Positions 1-8,193 of a stretch of DNA of 64,000 bases are shown here, one piece after another. The notes under the pieces were generated by a model. That model was not told where the DNA came from and ran no database searches. It saw nothing but the letters and a program-made list of their open reading frames with translations. The position numbers and the translations under genes are program-made. Source of the stretch: Paraburkholderia piptadeniae (GTDB lineage: Bacteria; Pseudomonadota; Gammaproteobacteria; Burkholderiales; Burkholderiaceae); assembly GCF_900007165.1 (NCBI RefSeq), contig NZ_CYGY02000007.1, positions 29,181-93,180 on the forward strand, given 5' to 3'. How positions within the stretch are numbered: position 1 is the first letter of the stretch; each line of letters starts with the position of its first letter.

Positions 1-1
1 A

Positions 2-1057
2 TACGACGAACAGAAAGTGCAGGACTTCATGGCCCGCATGGTCGAAGAGTTCGGCGCAGTGGCGTCCGCGCCGCTCATCGCGCTCGGTGACAGGCTTGGC
101 CTGTACAAGGCGATGACCGAACAGGGTTGGCTGACCTCGGAGCAGGTTGCAGAACGCGCGGGCCTTGCCGAACGATACGTGCGCGAATGGCTCGCGGCGC
201 AGGCCGCGTCTGGCTTCATCAGTTACGACGCGGCGAGCGCCCGCTACCGGCTCGAAAACGAAATGGCGATGTGCTTTGCGGAAGAGACAAGCCCGACCTT
301 CGTTCCGGGCTTCTGCGACTGCGCCGAAGCCATGTTCCGCGCGATACCCAAGCTCGAAGCAGCGTTTCGCACGGGCCTGGGCGTCGGATGGCACCAGCAT
401 CATCCATCGCTGTTCAAGGGCACCGAGCGGTTCTTCCGGCCTGGCTACGCAGTGCATCTGGTCGACGAATGGATTCCGGCGCTCGACGGCGTCGAAGCGG
501 TTCTGAAGGGGCATGCCGCGAAAGTCGCCGACGTCGGTTGCGGACACGGCACGTCGACGATCCTGATGGCGCAGGCCTATCCGAACGCCACATTCGTCGG
601 CTTCGATTATCACGAGCCGTCCATCGAAAGAGCGCGCGAACTGGCCAGTGAAGCGAACGTCGCCGATCGCGTCACGTTCGAAGTGGCGAGCGCGCAGCAA
701 TACCCTGGAAGCGGCTACGACCTCGTCGCATTCTTCGACTGTCTTCACGACATGGGCGACCCGACAGGTGCCGCGGCCCATGTGCTGCAGTCGCTCAAGC
801 CCGATGGCTCGTGGATGATCGTCGAGCCCTTCGCGAATGACCGGCTGGAAGACAATCTGAACCCTGTCGGCCGAGTGTTCTACTCGGCGTCGACGATGAT
901 CTGCACGGCTGCGTCGTTATCGCAGGAAGGCAGAAAAGCGCTAGGCGCGCAAGCAGGTGAAGCACGGCTCAAGGAAGTCGTGACGGCGGGCGGCTTCACC
1001 CGCTTCAGACGCGCAACGCAGACGCCATTCAATCTGGTCTTTCAGGCTCAGGCGTGA
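2..1057 (+). CDS. SAM-dependent methyltransferase, 5'-truncated by window edge
   Basis: A class I methyltransferase with an N-terminal winged-helix-like dimerisation region (residues about 1-110) and a Rossmann fold. The SAM-binding motif I is visible as VADVGCGHGTST, followed by the acidic end of strand 2 (VGFDYHE). The reading frame is open to the left edge, and GTG at 17 is the first possible start inside the window. Related proteins carry a few more residues before this point, so the true start probably lies outside. The substrate cannot be told; the family includes O-methyltransferase-like and cyclopropane-synthase-like enzymes of unknown target. It is followed by a hairpin at 1096-1117 and converges on the MXKDX gene. 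Confidence 0.85.
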   Translation, partial: YDEQKVQDFMARMVEEFGAVASAPLIALGDRLGLYKAMTEQGWLTSEQVAERAGLAERYVREWLAAQAASGFISYDAASARYRLENEMAMCFAEETSPTFVPGFCDCAEAMFRAIPKLEAAFRTGLGVGWHQHHPSLFKGTERFFRPGYAVHLVDEWIPALDGVEAVLKGHAAKVADVGCGHGTSTILMAQAYPNATFVGFDYHEPSIERARELASEANVADRVTFEVASAQQYPGSGYDLVAFFDCLHDMGDPTGAAAHVLQSLKPDGSWMIVEPFANDRLEDNLNPVGRVFYSASTMICTAASLSQEGRKALGAQAGEARLKEVVTAGGFTRFRRATQTPFNLVFQAQA

Positions 1058-1095
1058 ACGGATACGCCGGCACATAGAACGGCTATCAAAACGGG

Positions 1096-1117
1096 CCGGG
1101 CGCGCATGCACGCCCGG
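1096..1117. terminator. Hairpin between convergent genes
   Basis: CCGGGCG and CGCCCGG form a 7-bp GC stem around an 8-nt loop between the methyltransferase stop and the end of the convergent MXKDX gene. No clear T-tract follows on either strand, so it is only a candidate terminator. Confidence 0.4.
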
Positions 1118-1137
1118 TCTCGCTCGCCGCCCTAAGC

Positions 1138-1416
1138 CTACTCGGACATCGCGCCTGACGCGGGATGATCCATTTTCATCGAATCGTTCTTCTTCATCTT
1201 GTGGCTCTTGCTCATCTTGTCGTGAGACATGTCTCCCTTGCTCATCTTGTCGTGAGACATGTCTCCCTTGCTCATCTTGTCATGAGACATGTCGCCCTTG
1301 CTCATCGTGTCGTGTGACATCTGATCGTTCGACATCGCGCCGCTCGCCTGCGCGAATGCAGCGGATGTGCCCATCGCCAGTGTCGCCGCGATTACTGCCG
1401 TCATCAGTCGTTTCAT
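1138..1416 (-). CDS. mrpX: Methionine-rich MXKDX-repeat periplasmic peptide (MrpX-like)
   Basis: A 92-residue exported peptide. Residues 1-22 form a signal peptide ending AFA before QASG. The mature 70 residues contain 13 Met, no Cys and several His, arranged in ten-residue repeats of the type MSHDKMSKGD (pentapeptide MXKDX family). In Azospira suillum a peptide of this kind, MrpX, is the sacrificial methionine pool that consumes hypochlorite and is reduced again by YedY1. Here the gene is last in an operon behind a YedZ/YedY-like pair and opposite an ECF sigma/NrsF pair, the same set of partners. An SD (aaggagatg) sits just before the ATG. The function is inferred from composition and context. 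Confidence 0.85.
   Translation of the reverse strand: MKRLMTAVIAATLAMGTSAAFAQASGAMSNDQMSHDTMSKGDMSHDKMSKGDMSHDKMSKGDMSHDKMSKSHKMKKNDSMKMDHPASGAMSE
1211..1330 (-). repeat. 30-bp tandem repeat coding MSHDKMSKGD units
   Basis: Four consecutive 30-bp units inside the MXKDX gene. The first two are identical (1211-1240, 1241-1270), the third differs at two positions and the fourth is degenerate. Each unit encodes ten residues carrying two methionines, so unit gain or loss changes the Met load without breaking the frame. Confidence 0.8.
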
Positions 1417-1480
1417 TGCTCATCTCCTTGGGGTTGAAAGTGGCATCCGGCCTTTCCGGAACCAGCAAAACGGGCGGCGC

Positions 1481-2257
1481 TCACGAACCGCCGAACCAGT
1501 TGTAGCCCTGATCGACCCAATAGCCGCCGGGATACGTATTGGTGACGAAGATCTCGACGATATGCTTCGGGTTCTTGTAGCCGAGTTTCGTCGGCATGCG
1601 CAGCTTCATCGGATAGCCGTATTTCGCGGGCAGACGCTCGCCGTCGTAGTCGAACGTGAGCAGGGTCTGCGGATGCAGCGCCGTCGGCATGTCGATGCTC
1701 TCGTAGTAATCGTCTGCGCATCGAAAACCGACGTATTTCGCCGTCGTATCCGCGCCCACGCGGCGCAAGAACTCGCGGAACGGCGTGCCGCCCCAGCGCC
1801 CGATCGCGCTCCAGCCTTCGACGCAGATATGCCGCGTGATCTGCTCCGCGTGCGGCAGCGCATATAACTCCGGCAGCGTCCACACGCGCTGCCCGGTCAC
1901 GAGGCCGCCCACTTTCAGTCGATAGTCACTGCCGTTCACTTCGGGCACTTCGTCGATGCCGTAGTACGCGTTGAACGGAAACGGCCGCGTGATCTGCGCT
2001 TCCGTGTAGGTTGGCGCGAGGCGGTTCGGATCGAACAGGAGCGCCTGCGCTCGATCGTTCAGGCGCGAGACTGCCATCAGAAACTTGTTGACCGACTCGT
2101 CATCGGTGATCGAGCAGCCTGTCAACAGCGACAGTCCGCCCAAGGTCAACAGCCGCTTGCCGAACAGACGGCGCGACGGCATGTCCAGTTCGCCGCGCGC
2201 ATCCGCCACAATCGCGGCGCGGTCGAGCTCGATGATTTTTCTGTCGTTGGCGTTCAT
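1481..2257 (-). CDS. Molybdopterin-dependent oxidoreductase (YedY1/MsrP-like)
   Basis: A 258-residue sulfite-oxidase-fold molybdoenzyme. The N-terminus carries RRLFGKRLLTLGGLSLLTGC, which resembles a Tat signal or lipoprotein signal (twin Arg followed by a hydrophobic stretch ending in Cys). The core has HICVEGWSAIGRWGG, with the Cys that ligates molybdenum in this family, and a C-terminal GYKNPKHI segment. MsrP/YedY enzymes reduce methionine sulfoxide in periplasmic proteins with electrons from a haem b membrane partner, here encoded 20 bp upstream. The ATG at 2257 is chosen because the frame upstream overlaps the cytochrome gene. Context with a Met-rich peptide supports a repair role, as for Azospira YedY1; sulfite oxidation is the alternative. 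Confidence 0.85.
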   Translation of the reverse strand: MNANDRKIIELDRAAIVADARGELDMPSRRLFGKRLLTLGGLSLLTGCSITDDESVNKFLMAVSRLNDRAQALLFDPNRLAPTYTEAQITRPFPFNAYYGIDEVPEVNGSDYRLKVGGLVTGQRVWTLPELYALPHAEQITRHICVEGWSAIGRWGGTPFREFLRRVGADTTAKYVGFRCADDYYESIDMPTALHPQTLLTFDYDGERLPAKYGYPMKLRMPTKLGYKNPKHIVEIFVTNTYPGGYWVDQGYNWFGGS

Positions 2258-2277
2258 GGCGTGTTCCTCGACAAAGA

Positions 2278-2916
2278 TCAGCGGCCGCGCAGCATCGTCA
2301 GCAGCGAGCGTGGTACGAGCGCAACCATCGCGACGTGCACGACGACGAACGCCGCCATTACCGCCATCGCGCAGAAGTGAACGATGCGCGCGTTGTCGTA
2401 ACCGCCCATCAGTTCGCGCAACAGCGGAAATTGCACGGACTTCCAGATCGCGAGCCCCGACAGCACGAGCACGACGAGATCGATGACTACGACGAGATAC
2501 GCGAGCTTCTGCACTGCGTTGTACTGGCGCAGATCCGCGTGAGAGAGCTTGCCGCTCAATGCGGCAATGGAATCGCGCAGCACGTCGCGCGGCGAGAGCG
2601 GAAAGAACTTCGAAACAAAGCGCCCGCTCGCGATGTTGAGCGCGAGATAGACCAGCCCGTTGAACACCAGCAGCCACATCGCCGCGAAGTGCCATTGCAG
2701 CGCGCCGCCGAGCCAGCCGCCAAGGGTGATCGACGGCGGAATCACGATGTTATGAAACACCGGCGACGCGTCGTAGATGCGCCAGCCGGAGAACATCATG
2801 ATCAGCGCCGCCAACGCATTGAGCCAGTGCGTGATGCGCAGCCAGAGCGGATGAATCGGCGGATTGCGCGGCAAAGTTTCGCGCGCTGGCGTGAGTGGCG
2901 CTTTCATCGTTTCCAT
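2278..2916 (-). CDS. Cytochrome b/b6 domain membrane protein (YedZ1-like)
   Basis: About 212 residues with four hydrophobic helices and paired His in helices (ITHWLNAL, FAAMWLLVF, VHFCAMAVMAAFVVVHVAM), typical of the di-haem cytochrome b561 fold. It should pass quinol electrons to the periplasmic molybdoenzyme encoded directly downstream. It is the first gene of the minus-strand operon. An ECF-type promoter lies at 2947-2975, so ATG 2916 gives a leader of about 24 nt; ATG 2928 and ATG 2907 are also possible. Confidence 0.8.
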   Translation of the reverse strand: METMKAPLTPARETLPRNPPIHPLWLRITHWLNALAALIMMFSGWRIYDASPVFHNIVIPPSITLGGWLGGALQWHFAAMWLLVFNGLVYLALNIASGRFVSKFFPLSPRDVLRDSIAALSGKLSHADLRQYNAVQKLAYLVVVIDLVVLVLSGLAIWKSVQFPLLRELMGGYDNARIVHFCAMAVMAAFVVVHVAMVALVPRSLLTMLRGR

Positions 2917-2946
2917 GTCGATCACCATGACGGTCGGATACCTGTC

Positions 2947-2975
2947 AATTCGTTGCCAACGCGCGATCGGTTACA
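2947..2975 (-). promoter_or_regulatory. ECF-type promoter for the YedZ/YedY/MXKDX operon
   Basis: On the minus strand TGTAACC (2975-2969) is followed by exactly 16 nt and CGAATT (2952-2947). The same -35 and spacer with CGAACT occurs on the opposite strand at 3042-3070 in front of the sigma-factor operon. Matching divergent promoters flanking an ECF sigma gene are the usual sign of an autoregulated ECF regulon. TGTAACC-N16-CGAA is also the pattern I recall for Caulobacter SigF-type sigma factors. Confidence 0.7.
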
Positions 2976-3041
2976 CCGTCGCGCCGATCACGCGCAGATG
3001 TGTTCAGCGCTTTTGACCGGCATGAAAAATTTCGCGCGCGC

Positions 3042-3070
3042 TGTAACCGGCTGCCGCGAAAACGCGAACT
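3042..3070 (+). promoter_or_regulatory. ECF-type promoter for the sigma/anti-sigma operon
   Basis: TGTAACC (3042-3048), a 16-nt spacer, then CGAACT (3065-3070). It matches the divergent promoter at 2947-2975 in both elements and in spacing. It lies about 170 bp upstream of the sigma ATG at 3243, leaving a long leader or room for an upstream start. Confidence 0.65.
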
Positions 3071-3242
3071 AGCGTGATAAAGGAAGCGGGTGACGACGAT
3101 GGACCACGACCGCGCTATAGTGGCGCATCACGGCTTCGGCTGTTCCGAAACGATCGATCTGAAACTGGGCGCCGCACTCGCGTCTGCGGACGCGGGTTAT
3201 TCGCATGGTTCGTCGACTCGCCGTCTCGCCAATAGGGGAACC

Positions 3243-3791
3243 ATGTTGCAGGACGCGGAAAGCCGCCTGAAAGCGCTATTCGTCAGCGGTCTCGACGGCG
3301 ATGCCGACGCTTATCGCAGCTTCCTGCAAGCGCTCACGCGGCATTTGCGCGGCTACTTGCGCAAGCGCATTCCGAACCATCGCGACGACGTCGAAGACCT
3401 CGTCCAGGAGATTCTGCTCGCCGTGCACAATGCGCGTCACACGTATCGCGCGGACGAACCGCTGACCGCCTGGCTGCACGCGATCGCCCGCTACAAGCTG
3501 ATGGACTTCTTCCGCTCGCGCGCGCGCCGCGAATCGTTGAACGATCCACTCGACGATCACGCCGACCTGCTCGCCGACACCGACGACGAACCCGCGCAGG
3601 CACGTCATGACATCGGCAAGCTGCTCGCACATCTGCCGGACAAGCAGCGGCTGCCCATTGTCCATATGAAACTCGAAGGCTTATCGGTGACGGAGACGGC
3701 ACGCATCACCGGCCTTTCCGAATCGGCCGTCAAGGTGGGCGTGCATCGCGGTCTCAAGGCACTGGCCGCGCTTATTCGGGGGCTGCGATGA
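3243..3791 (+). CDS. ECF sigma-70 family RNA polymerase sigma factor (SigF-like)
   Basis: A 182-residue ECF sigma factor. Region 2 is seen in [21 protein letters not shown] and the -10 recognition helix in [15 protein letters not shown]. Region 4 is the [23 protein letters not shown]. The frame is open further upstream to GTG/ATG codons near 3090, but ATG 3243 begins where family homology begins. The stop overlaps the ATG of the next gene (ATGA), so sigma and anti-sigma are translationally coupled. It probably directs both TGTAACC-N16-CGAA promoters beside it. Confidence 0.9.
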   Translation: MLQDAESRLKALFVSGLDGDADAYRSFLQALTRHLRGYLRKRIPNHRDDVEDLVQEILLAVHNARHTYRADEPLTAWLHAIARYKLMDFFRSRARRESLNDPLDDHADLLADTDDEPAQARHDIGKLLAHLPDKQRLPIVHMKLEGLSVTETARITGLSESAVKVGVHRGLKALAALIRGLR

Positions 3792-4429
3792 AGACCGACG
3801 ATCTCATTAGCCTCCTGTCGAACCACGTGACGCGTGTCGATCGCGAGGCCGTCGCGCGCCGTTTCATCAAGGCGATGCTGCTCGGCGCGTTGGGCTCGCT
3901 GATCCTGATGACCATCGTGTTCGGCGTGCGGCACGATCTCGGCAGTGTCGCGCGCACGAGCATCTTCTGGGCGAAGCTCGCGTATCCGCTCGCGATTGCC
4001 GTCGGCGCAATGCTCGCCGTGATGCGGCTCGGCCGTCCGGGGGCTCGTGCCGGTTATACGTGGGCGCTTGTCGCGCTGCCGTTCGTCGCGGTTTGGATCG
4101 CGGGCGCGTTCGTACTCGATGGCGTGGCGCCCGAGGGGCGCTGGCCGCTCGTGCTCGGTCAAACGTGGCGCACGTGTCCGTTCAACATCCTGCTGCTTTC
4201 CGTGCCGACGTTTCCTGCCGTGTTCTGGGCCGTCAAAGCGCTCGCGCCGACGCATCTGCGGCTCGCGGGTGCAGCCGCCGGCCTGCTCGCGAGTTCCACC
4301 GCCACGGTCGTCTATTGCCTGCATTGCCCCGAGATGAGCCCGGCATTCTGGAGCGTGTGGTACGCAATCGGGATGTTGATGCCCGCGGGCATCGGCGCGT
4401 GGCTCGGGCCGAAGCTGTTGCGATGGTAG
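3788..4429 (+). CDS. nrsF: NrsF-type anti-sigma factor (DUF1109)
   Basis: A 213-residue protein with a short cytosolic N-terminus ([14 protein letters not shown]) and six predicted membrane helices, the layout of DUF1109/NrsF proteins that hold SigF-type ECF factors at the membrane. Two Cys (RTCPFN and YCLHCP, the latter a CxxC) lie at helix ends; such Cys are used for redox or metal sensing in some relatives. It overlaps the sigma gene by 4 bp. A stress that modifies the periplasmic or membrane face would release the sigma factor. Confidence 0.85.
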   Translation: MKTDDLISLLSNHVTRVDREAVARRFIKAMLLGALGSLILMTIVFGVRHDLGSVARTSIFWAKLAYPLAIAVGAMLAVMRLGRPGARAGYTWALVALPFVAVWIAGAFVLDGVAPEGRWPLVLGQTWRTCPFNILLLSVPTFPAVFWAVKALAPTHLRLAGAAAGLLASSTATVVYCLHCPEMSPAFWSVWYAIGMLMPAGIGAWLGPKLLRW

Positions 4430-4496
4430 GACGCGCCCCATTGCCGGTTTGCACGTTCGAAAGCCAGGGCGTCAATCGCCGCGCTTACGTGTCCGT

Positions 4497-6032
4497 TCAA
4501 TCTGTGCATTGCGCGCGTGCGGTCGCGTGCGCTTCACCGTGTTGCGGACGGTTGGCCGCCGCGCCGAAGATCAGAAAGCTCGCAGCCGCGAGTATCCACA
4601 CGCCCACGCCTCCATACAGCATCACCCAGCCGAAGCCGTGCACGAGCGCGTCGTGCGCGGTCTTCTGATCGAGCGCGACACCGTGGCCTGCCGCAATCGC
4701 AACGCTCGACGCATGAATCTGCGCGGCGTCGAGCGCACCCGAAAGCGCGTGGGACAGCGATGCATCGACACCCGCCACCAATACGAACCCCATCAATGCG
4801 ATGTTGATCGCGAGCGCGATCATGCGCGCGCTCATGTCGATGCCCGAGGCCATGCCGGCGCGCGCGCTCGGCACGGCGCCCGTCGTCGTGTTCGTCACCG
4901 TCGTGTTGGTAAGGCCCAGTCCGACGCCCGCTACGACGCAACCAGGCAGCATCGTGATCCAGCTCGCGTGTTCAGCGATGCCGCCGATGCGCATCAGAAA
5001 GAAGCCCACGCCGATCGTGAACAGTCCGCCTGGAATGACATAGATGGGGCGATAGCGGTAAGCGAGGCGTTCCGCGACGGGCGGCACCACCAGCGTCGGC
5101 AGCGTATAGGCGAGCAGCGCGAGTCCCGCGCGAAGATCGTCGTAGCCGAGCGCGTTGTGGAAGTACACGGGCAGATAGATCATGAAAGGCCAGAAGCTGA
5201 AATTCATCGCGGCTGAACCGATCAGCGCGCCCGAGAACTCGCGAATGCGAAAGACGGAGAAGTCGAACATCGGATGCGCGCTCAAGTTCTCGGCGACGAA
5301 GAACGCGATCAGGCAGAGCGCGCTCATCGCGACAATGCCGAGCGCACGCAGGCTCGTGAAGCCGAGGTCCGCGCCCTGCGTGATATAGAAAGCCAGGCCG
5401 AACACGGCGAGCGACAACGTCGCGGCGCCCCATGCATCGAGCTTTTGCGCATGCGGATCAAGCGATTCGCTGACGCCGCTCGCCGCGAGTGCGATCGTGG
5501 CGAGCGCCAGTGGCGCGTGAACCAGAAAGACCCATTGCCAGCCGACGAGCGCGGCCGTCGCGCTGCCGATGATCGGCCCGAATCCCAGTCCGATTCCGAA
5601 GATGATGCCCCACGCAGCAAATGCATTGACGCGCTCGCGCCCCTGCTGGAACTGATGCGAAAGCACAGCCACCTGGCAGATGAGCATGGCGCCGCCGCTT
5701 GCGCCTTGCAGGAAGCGCCCCGCAATCAGGACGGCCATGTTCGAGGCAAGCCCGCATAACAACGACGTAACGCCGAACAGCGCGATGCTGACGATGAATA
5801 CGCGCTTGCGGCCGAAGCGATCCGCGAGCGTGCCCGTCGCCATCAAGACGGTCGTGCACGCGATCGTGTACGCGTTCATGACCCATTGGATGTCCTTGAA
5901 GTCACCGCGCAATAGATGTTCGAGCGTCGGCAGGATCGCGGGGACACTGGAAATCTCAAGACCGAACATCAATGACGAAAGGCAGGCAGCAAGCAGCGCA
6001 AGCGTGTTCTTGCGAAAGCGGAGATACGGCAT
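4497..6032 (-). CDS. MFS transporter, DHA2 (14-helix) family
   Basis: A 511-residue protein with about 14 hydrophobic helices. The MFS motif A appears as GTLADRFGRKRVF after helix 2 and motif C-like glycines occur in helix 5 (FGIGLGFGPIIG). This is the drug:proton antiporter-2 layout, as in EmrB-like pumps and relatives; no MFP/EmrA partner is present. A LysR gene is divergent at 6144, with 111 bp between the starts, and probably controls it. The exported compound is unknown. Confidence 0.85.
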   Translation of the reverse strand: MPYLRFRKNTLALLAACLSSLMFGLEISSVPAILPTLEHLLRGDFKDIQWVMNAYTIACTTVLMATGTLADRFGRKRVFIVSIALFGVTSLLCGLASNMAVLIAGRFLQGASGGAMLICQVAVLSHQFQQGRERVNAFAAWGIIFGIGLGFGPIIGSATAALVGWQWVFLVHAPLALATIALAASGVSESLDPHAQKLDAWGAATLSLAVFGLAFYITQGADLGFTSLRALGIVAMSALCLIAFFVAENLSAHPMFDFSVFRIREFSGALIGSAAMNFSFWPFMIYLPVYFHNALGYDDLRAGLALLAYTLPTLVVPPVAERLAYRYRPIYVIPGGLFTIGVGFFLMRIGGIAEHASWITMLPGCVVAGVGLGLTNTTVTNTTTGAVPSARAGMASGIDMSARMIALAINIALMGFVLVAGVDASLSHALSGALDAAQIHASSVAIAAGHGVALDQKTAHDALVHGFGWVMLYGGVGVWILAAASFLIFGAAANRPQHGEAHATARAQCTD

Positions 6033-6143
6033 GACGTGAACCCGATGCTGTGAATGAACGGTTAATATATCGGGAACTTCAGTCCCTATTGGTGAGCTAT
6101 TTTCCGATGAATGAGTCCATCATGGAACCAATGAGGTGGCGTG

Positions 6144-7049
6144 ATGACTGACCGGCTCGATGGCGTCGCAGCCTTTGTGCAGGTCGTCGAGGCGGGCAGT
6201 TTCGCGCTGGCGGCCGAACGGCTGAACCTCACTCGCTCGGCCGTCGGCAAGGTGATTGCGCGGCTGGAAATGCGGCTTGGCGCGCGACTGATTCATCGCA
6301 CGACGCGCAGCCAGAGCCTCACCGAAGACGGCCAGGCATACTACGAGCGCTGCGTGCGCGCGCTCGCGGAGCTCGAGGCCGCCGAGGCCGAGCTCGAAGG
6401 CGGCCGTCGCGCGCCGCGTGGTCGGCTGCGCGTCAGTCTGCCGCTCGCGTTCGGCCAACTGTGCGTCGCACCTGTTTTAATGAATCTCGCGCGCCGACAT
6501 CCGAAGTTGCAGATCGACATGTCGTTCAGCGATCGCATGGTCGACCTCGTCGAAGAAGGCTTCGATCTCGCCGTGCGAATCGGTGAACTGCGCGACAGTG
6601 CGAGTCTCGCGGCACGGCGCCTCGGCGTGCAGTACACGAGCATCGGCGCAGCGCCGTCGTATCTCGTCGAGCACGGCATGCCCTTTTCGTTCGACGATAT
6701 GGATGGACGCGATGGCGTCGTCTATGCGCGCGCCGGCGCGCTGGTACCGTGGGATCTGCGTGACGACTCGGGTCAGGTGAAGCGCGTGAAGATTCGCCCG
6801 CAGTTGAGCATGGACGACGTGCAGGCGATCGCGTCCGCGGCCGTTGCAGGCTTCGGGCTTGCACGCCTTCCGTCCTGGCTGCTCGCGCGATACGCGAAGA
6901 CGGGGGAACTGGTGCTGGTCAAGGGACGTTGCAGCCTGCCGCCACAAGAGATAAACGTCGTTTGGCCGCGAACCCGCTATATGCCCTCTAAAACGCGTTG
7001 TGCGATCGATGCACTCGTCGAGGACATTCCGGCGATGATCGACGAATGA
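6144..7049 (+). CDS. LysR family transcriptional regulator
   Basis: A 301-residue LTTR. The N-terminal winged HTH reads FVQVVEAGSFALAAERLNLT then SAVGKVIARLEMRLG, followed by a periplasmic-binding-protein-like effector domain. ATG 6144 is preferred over the adjacent GTG 6141 because GAGGTG lies at a good distance. It is divergent from the DHA2 pump and is the obvious candidate to regulate it. It ends at a strong hairpin (7051-7087). Confidence 0.88.
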   Translation: MTDRLDGVAAFVQVVEAGSFALAAERLNLTRSAVGKVIARLEMRLGARLIHRTTRSQSLTEDGQAYYERCVRALAELEAAEAELEGGRRAPRGRLRVSLPLAFGQLCVAPVLMNLARRHPKLQIDMSFSDRMVDLVEEGFDLAVRIGELRDSASLAARRLGVQYTSIGAAPSYLVEHGMPFSFDDMDGRDGVVYARAGALVPWDLRDDSGQVKRVKIRPQLSMDDVQAIASAAVAGFGLARLPSWLLARYAKTGELVLVKGRCSLPPQEINVVWPRTRYMPSKTRCAIDALVEDIPAMIDE

Positions 7050-7050
7050 A

Positions 7051-7087
7051 CGCGGCCGCTTCGCGTATGCGTTGCGAAGCGGCCGCG
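7051..7087 (+). terminator. Strong hairpin after the LysR gene
   Basis: CGCGGCCGCTTCGC and GCGAAGCGGCCGCG form a perfect 14-bp stem with a 9-nt loop, beginning 2 nt after the LysR stop; CTGTTTGC follows. It fits an intrinsic terminator with a weak U-tract. Confidence 0.6.
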
Positions 7088-7142
7088 CTGTTTGCTACAG
7101 CGTTTCGAAAGACTGGAAGTCTGAACGCGCAGCCAGTGCCCG

Positions 7143-7340
7143 TCACTCTTTTCGCGAGATGGCCTGCAACAGGGAATCGCCGTGGACGGTCAGGCGCGGA
7201 CGCCGAACGCCGCCCGCCATCTCTTCGAGTGCGACAAGCTGTTGTTCAAGCAGTTGATCCAGTTCCGCACGGTCAAGGTCGATCTGGTCGGGCGCTGACT
7301 TCACCAGCATCAACGTGGCGAACTCATGAGGACTCAGCAT
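7143..7340 (-). CDS. Small hypothetical protein
   Basis: A 65-residue protein of unknown function, acidic in the middle (DLDRAELDQLLEQQLVALEEM) and predicted mostly helical. A good SD (GGAG, 7 nt spacing) precedes the ATG, and codon use is like the neighbours. No motif I recognise. It stands alone between the LysR terminator and another small minus-strand gene. Confidence 0.6.
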   Translation of the reverse strand: MLSPHEFATLMLVKSAPDQIDLDRAELDQLLEQQLVALEEMAGGVRRPRLTVHGDSLLQAISRKE

Positions 7341-7507
7341 GTCGTGTCTCCGTCATATCGGTTAGTTTTTTTGCCGCGATAGTGCCTTGCCGTCAGGCGA
7401 AAACGCTCTTTGACCTCGCCTCTAGCCTTCGCTTTTTGCCTTCTATGTCAATTCCGATCTTTGCGAATCGATCTGCACGCGAGTCACGCGCCACGTCGTG
7501 AAGACGA

Positions 7508-7789
7508 CTAGCTCATTGCCTGCGGAGGCAATGGGTACGATGCGACGAACAGTGCCGCGTCACGCCGGCCGCGCGCAATCAGCTTGTTGGCCAGACTGCC
7601 GCGGAATTCCGCAAAACGGCCGGGGCCGTGAATTTGCAGGAAACAGTGCACCGTCTCTTCCACCTGATCGCGCAAGCTCGCCTCGGTCTCACAGCTTGCG
7701 ATGCAAGAGGCGCCTCGTGACAGTTCCAGCTGAAAATCGATTTCACACTGCCTGTCGAGAAGCCGCTTGCTCATAGTGCCATTCGACAT
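7508..7789 (-). CDS. Hypothetical protein, 93 aa
   Basis: A 93-residue protein without a family I can name. It begins MSNGTMSKRLL; GAGG lies 6 nt before ATG 7789, which is why this start is chosen over the upstream extension to 7879. It has two Cys (CIASCETE) and a C-terminal half with ELSR and RDQVEETVHCF. Probably cytosolic; there is no signal peptide. Confidence 0.55.
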   Translation of the reverse strand: MSNGTMSKRLLDRQCEIDFQLELSRGASCIASCETEASLRDQVEETVHCFLQIHGPGRFAEFRGSLANKLIARGRRDAALFVASYPLPPQAMS

Positions 7790-8193
7790 TTTTTGCCTCG
7801 GCGCGCTGTCATCGGGGACATCTGATTTTATGTGGCCCCGGATATAAATGTTAAGTGCTCGCGCCTGTCCGTATCTCATACTTTACGGACACGCCAGTAC
7901 GCTCAAGCCTTCGATGACCGGGGGTCGCTGCGATCAATCTCTTCCCCATCCGTGAGAAGCTTCAGCGCAATTGCTTCCGCTGCTTTGGATAACGATGTAC
8001 TTTTTACTGATTTCGAATGCGGGACCGTTATCAAAAGGTCCGTTGTCGTTGTTCATTAGCAACCTCTGCTCGCTTGCATCATGTACATAAAACGGTATAT
8101 ATAGTTTTTAACAGCTTCTGATAAACAGGCAGCACGACGTCCATTTCGACCTGTCTGTATTCGTCGCAGAGCTTTAAAGCAAAGGAGTTCGCC
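7790..8193. other. Intergenic region upstream of phoU
   Basis: About 400 bp without a convincing gene. It becomes AT-richer toward 8080-8120 (a run of ATAAAACGGTATATATAG type), which probably carries the phoU promoter. An open frame at 7832-8059 has no SD and no recognisable product. Confidence 0.5.

Noticed and set aside
1211..1330. Regular 30-bp repeats that could suggest CRISPR
   Set aside because: There are no spacers; the repeats are contiguous and code for MSHDKMSKGD units.
7832..8059. 75-codon frame upstream of phoU
   Set aside because: No SD, no recognisable motif, and it lies in a region that looks like promoter DNA.
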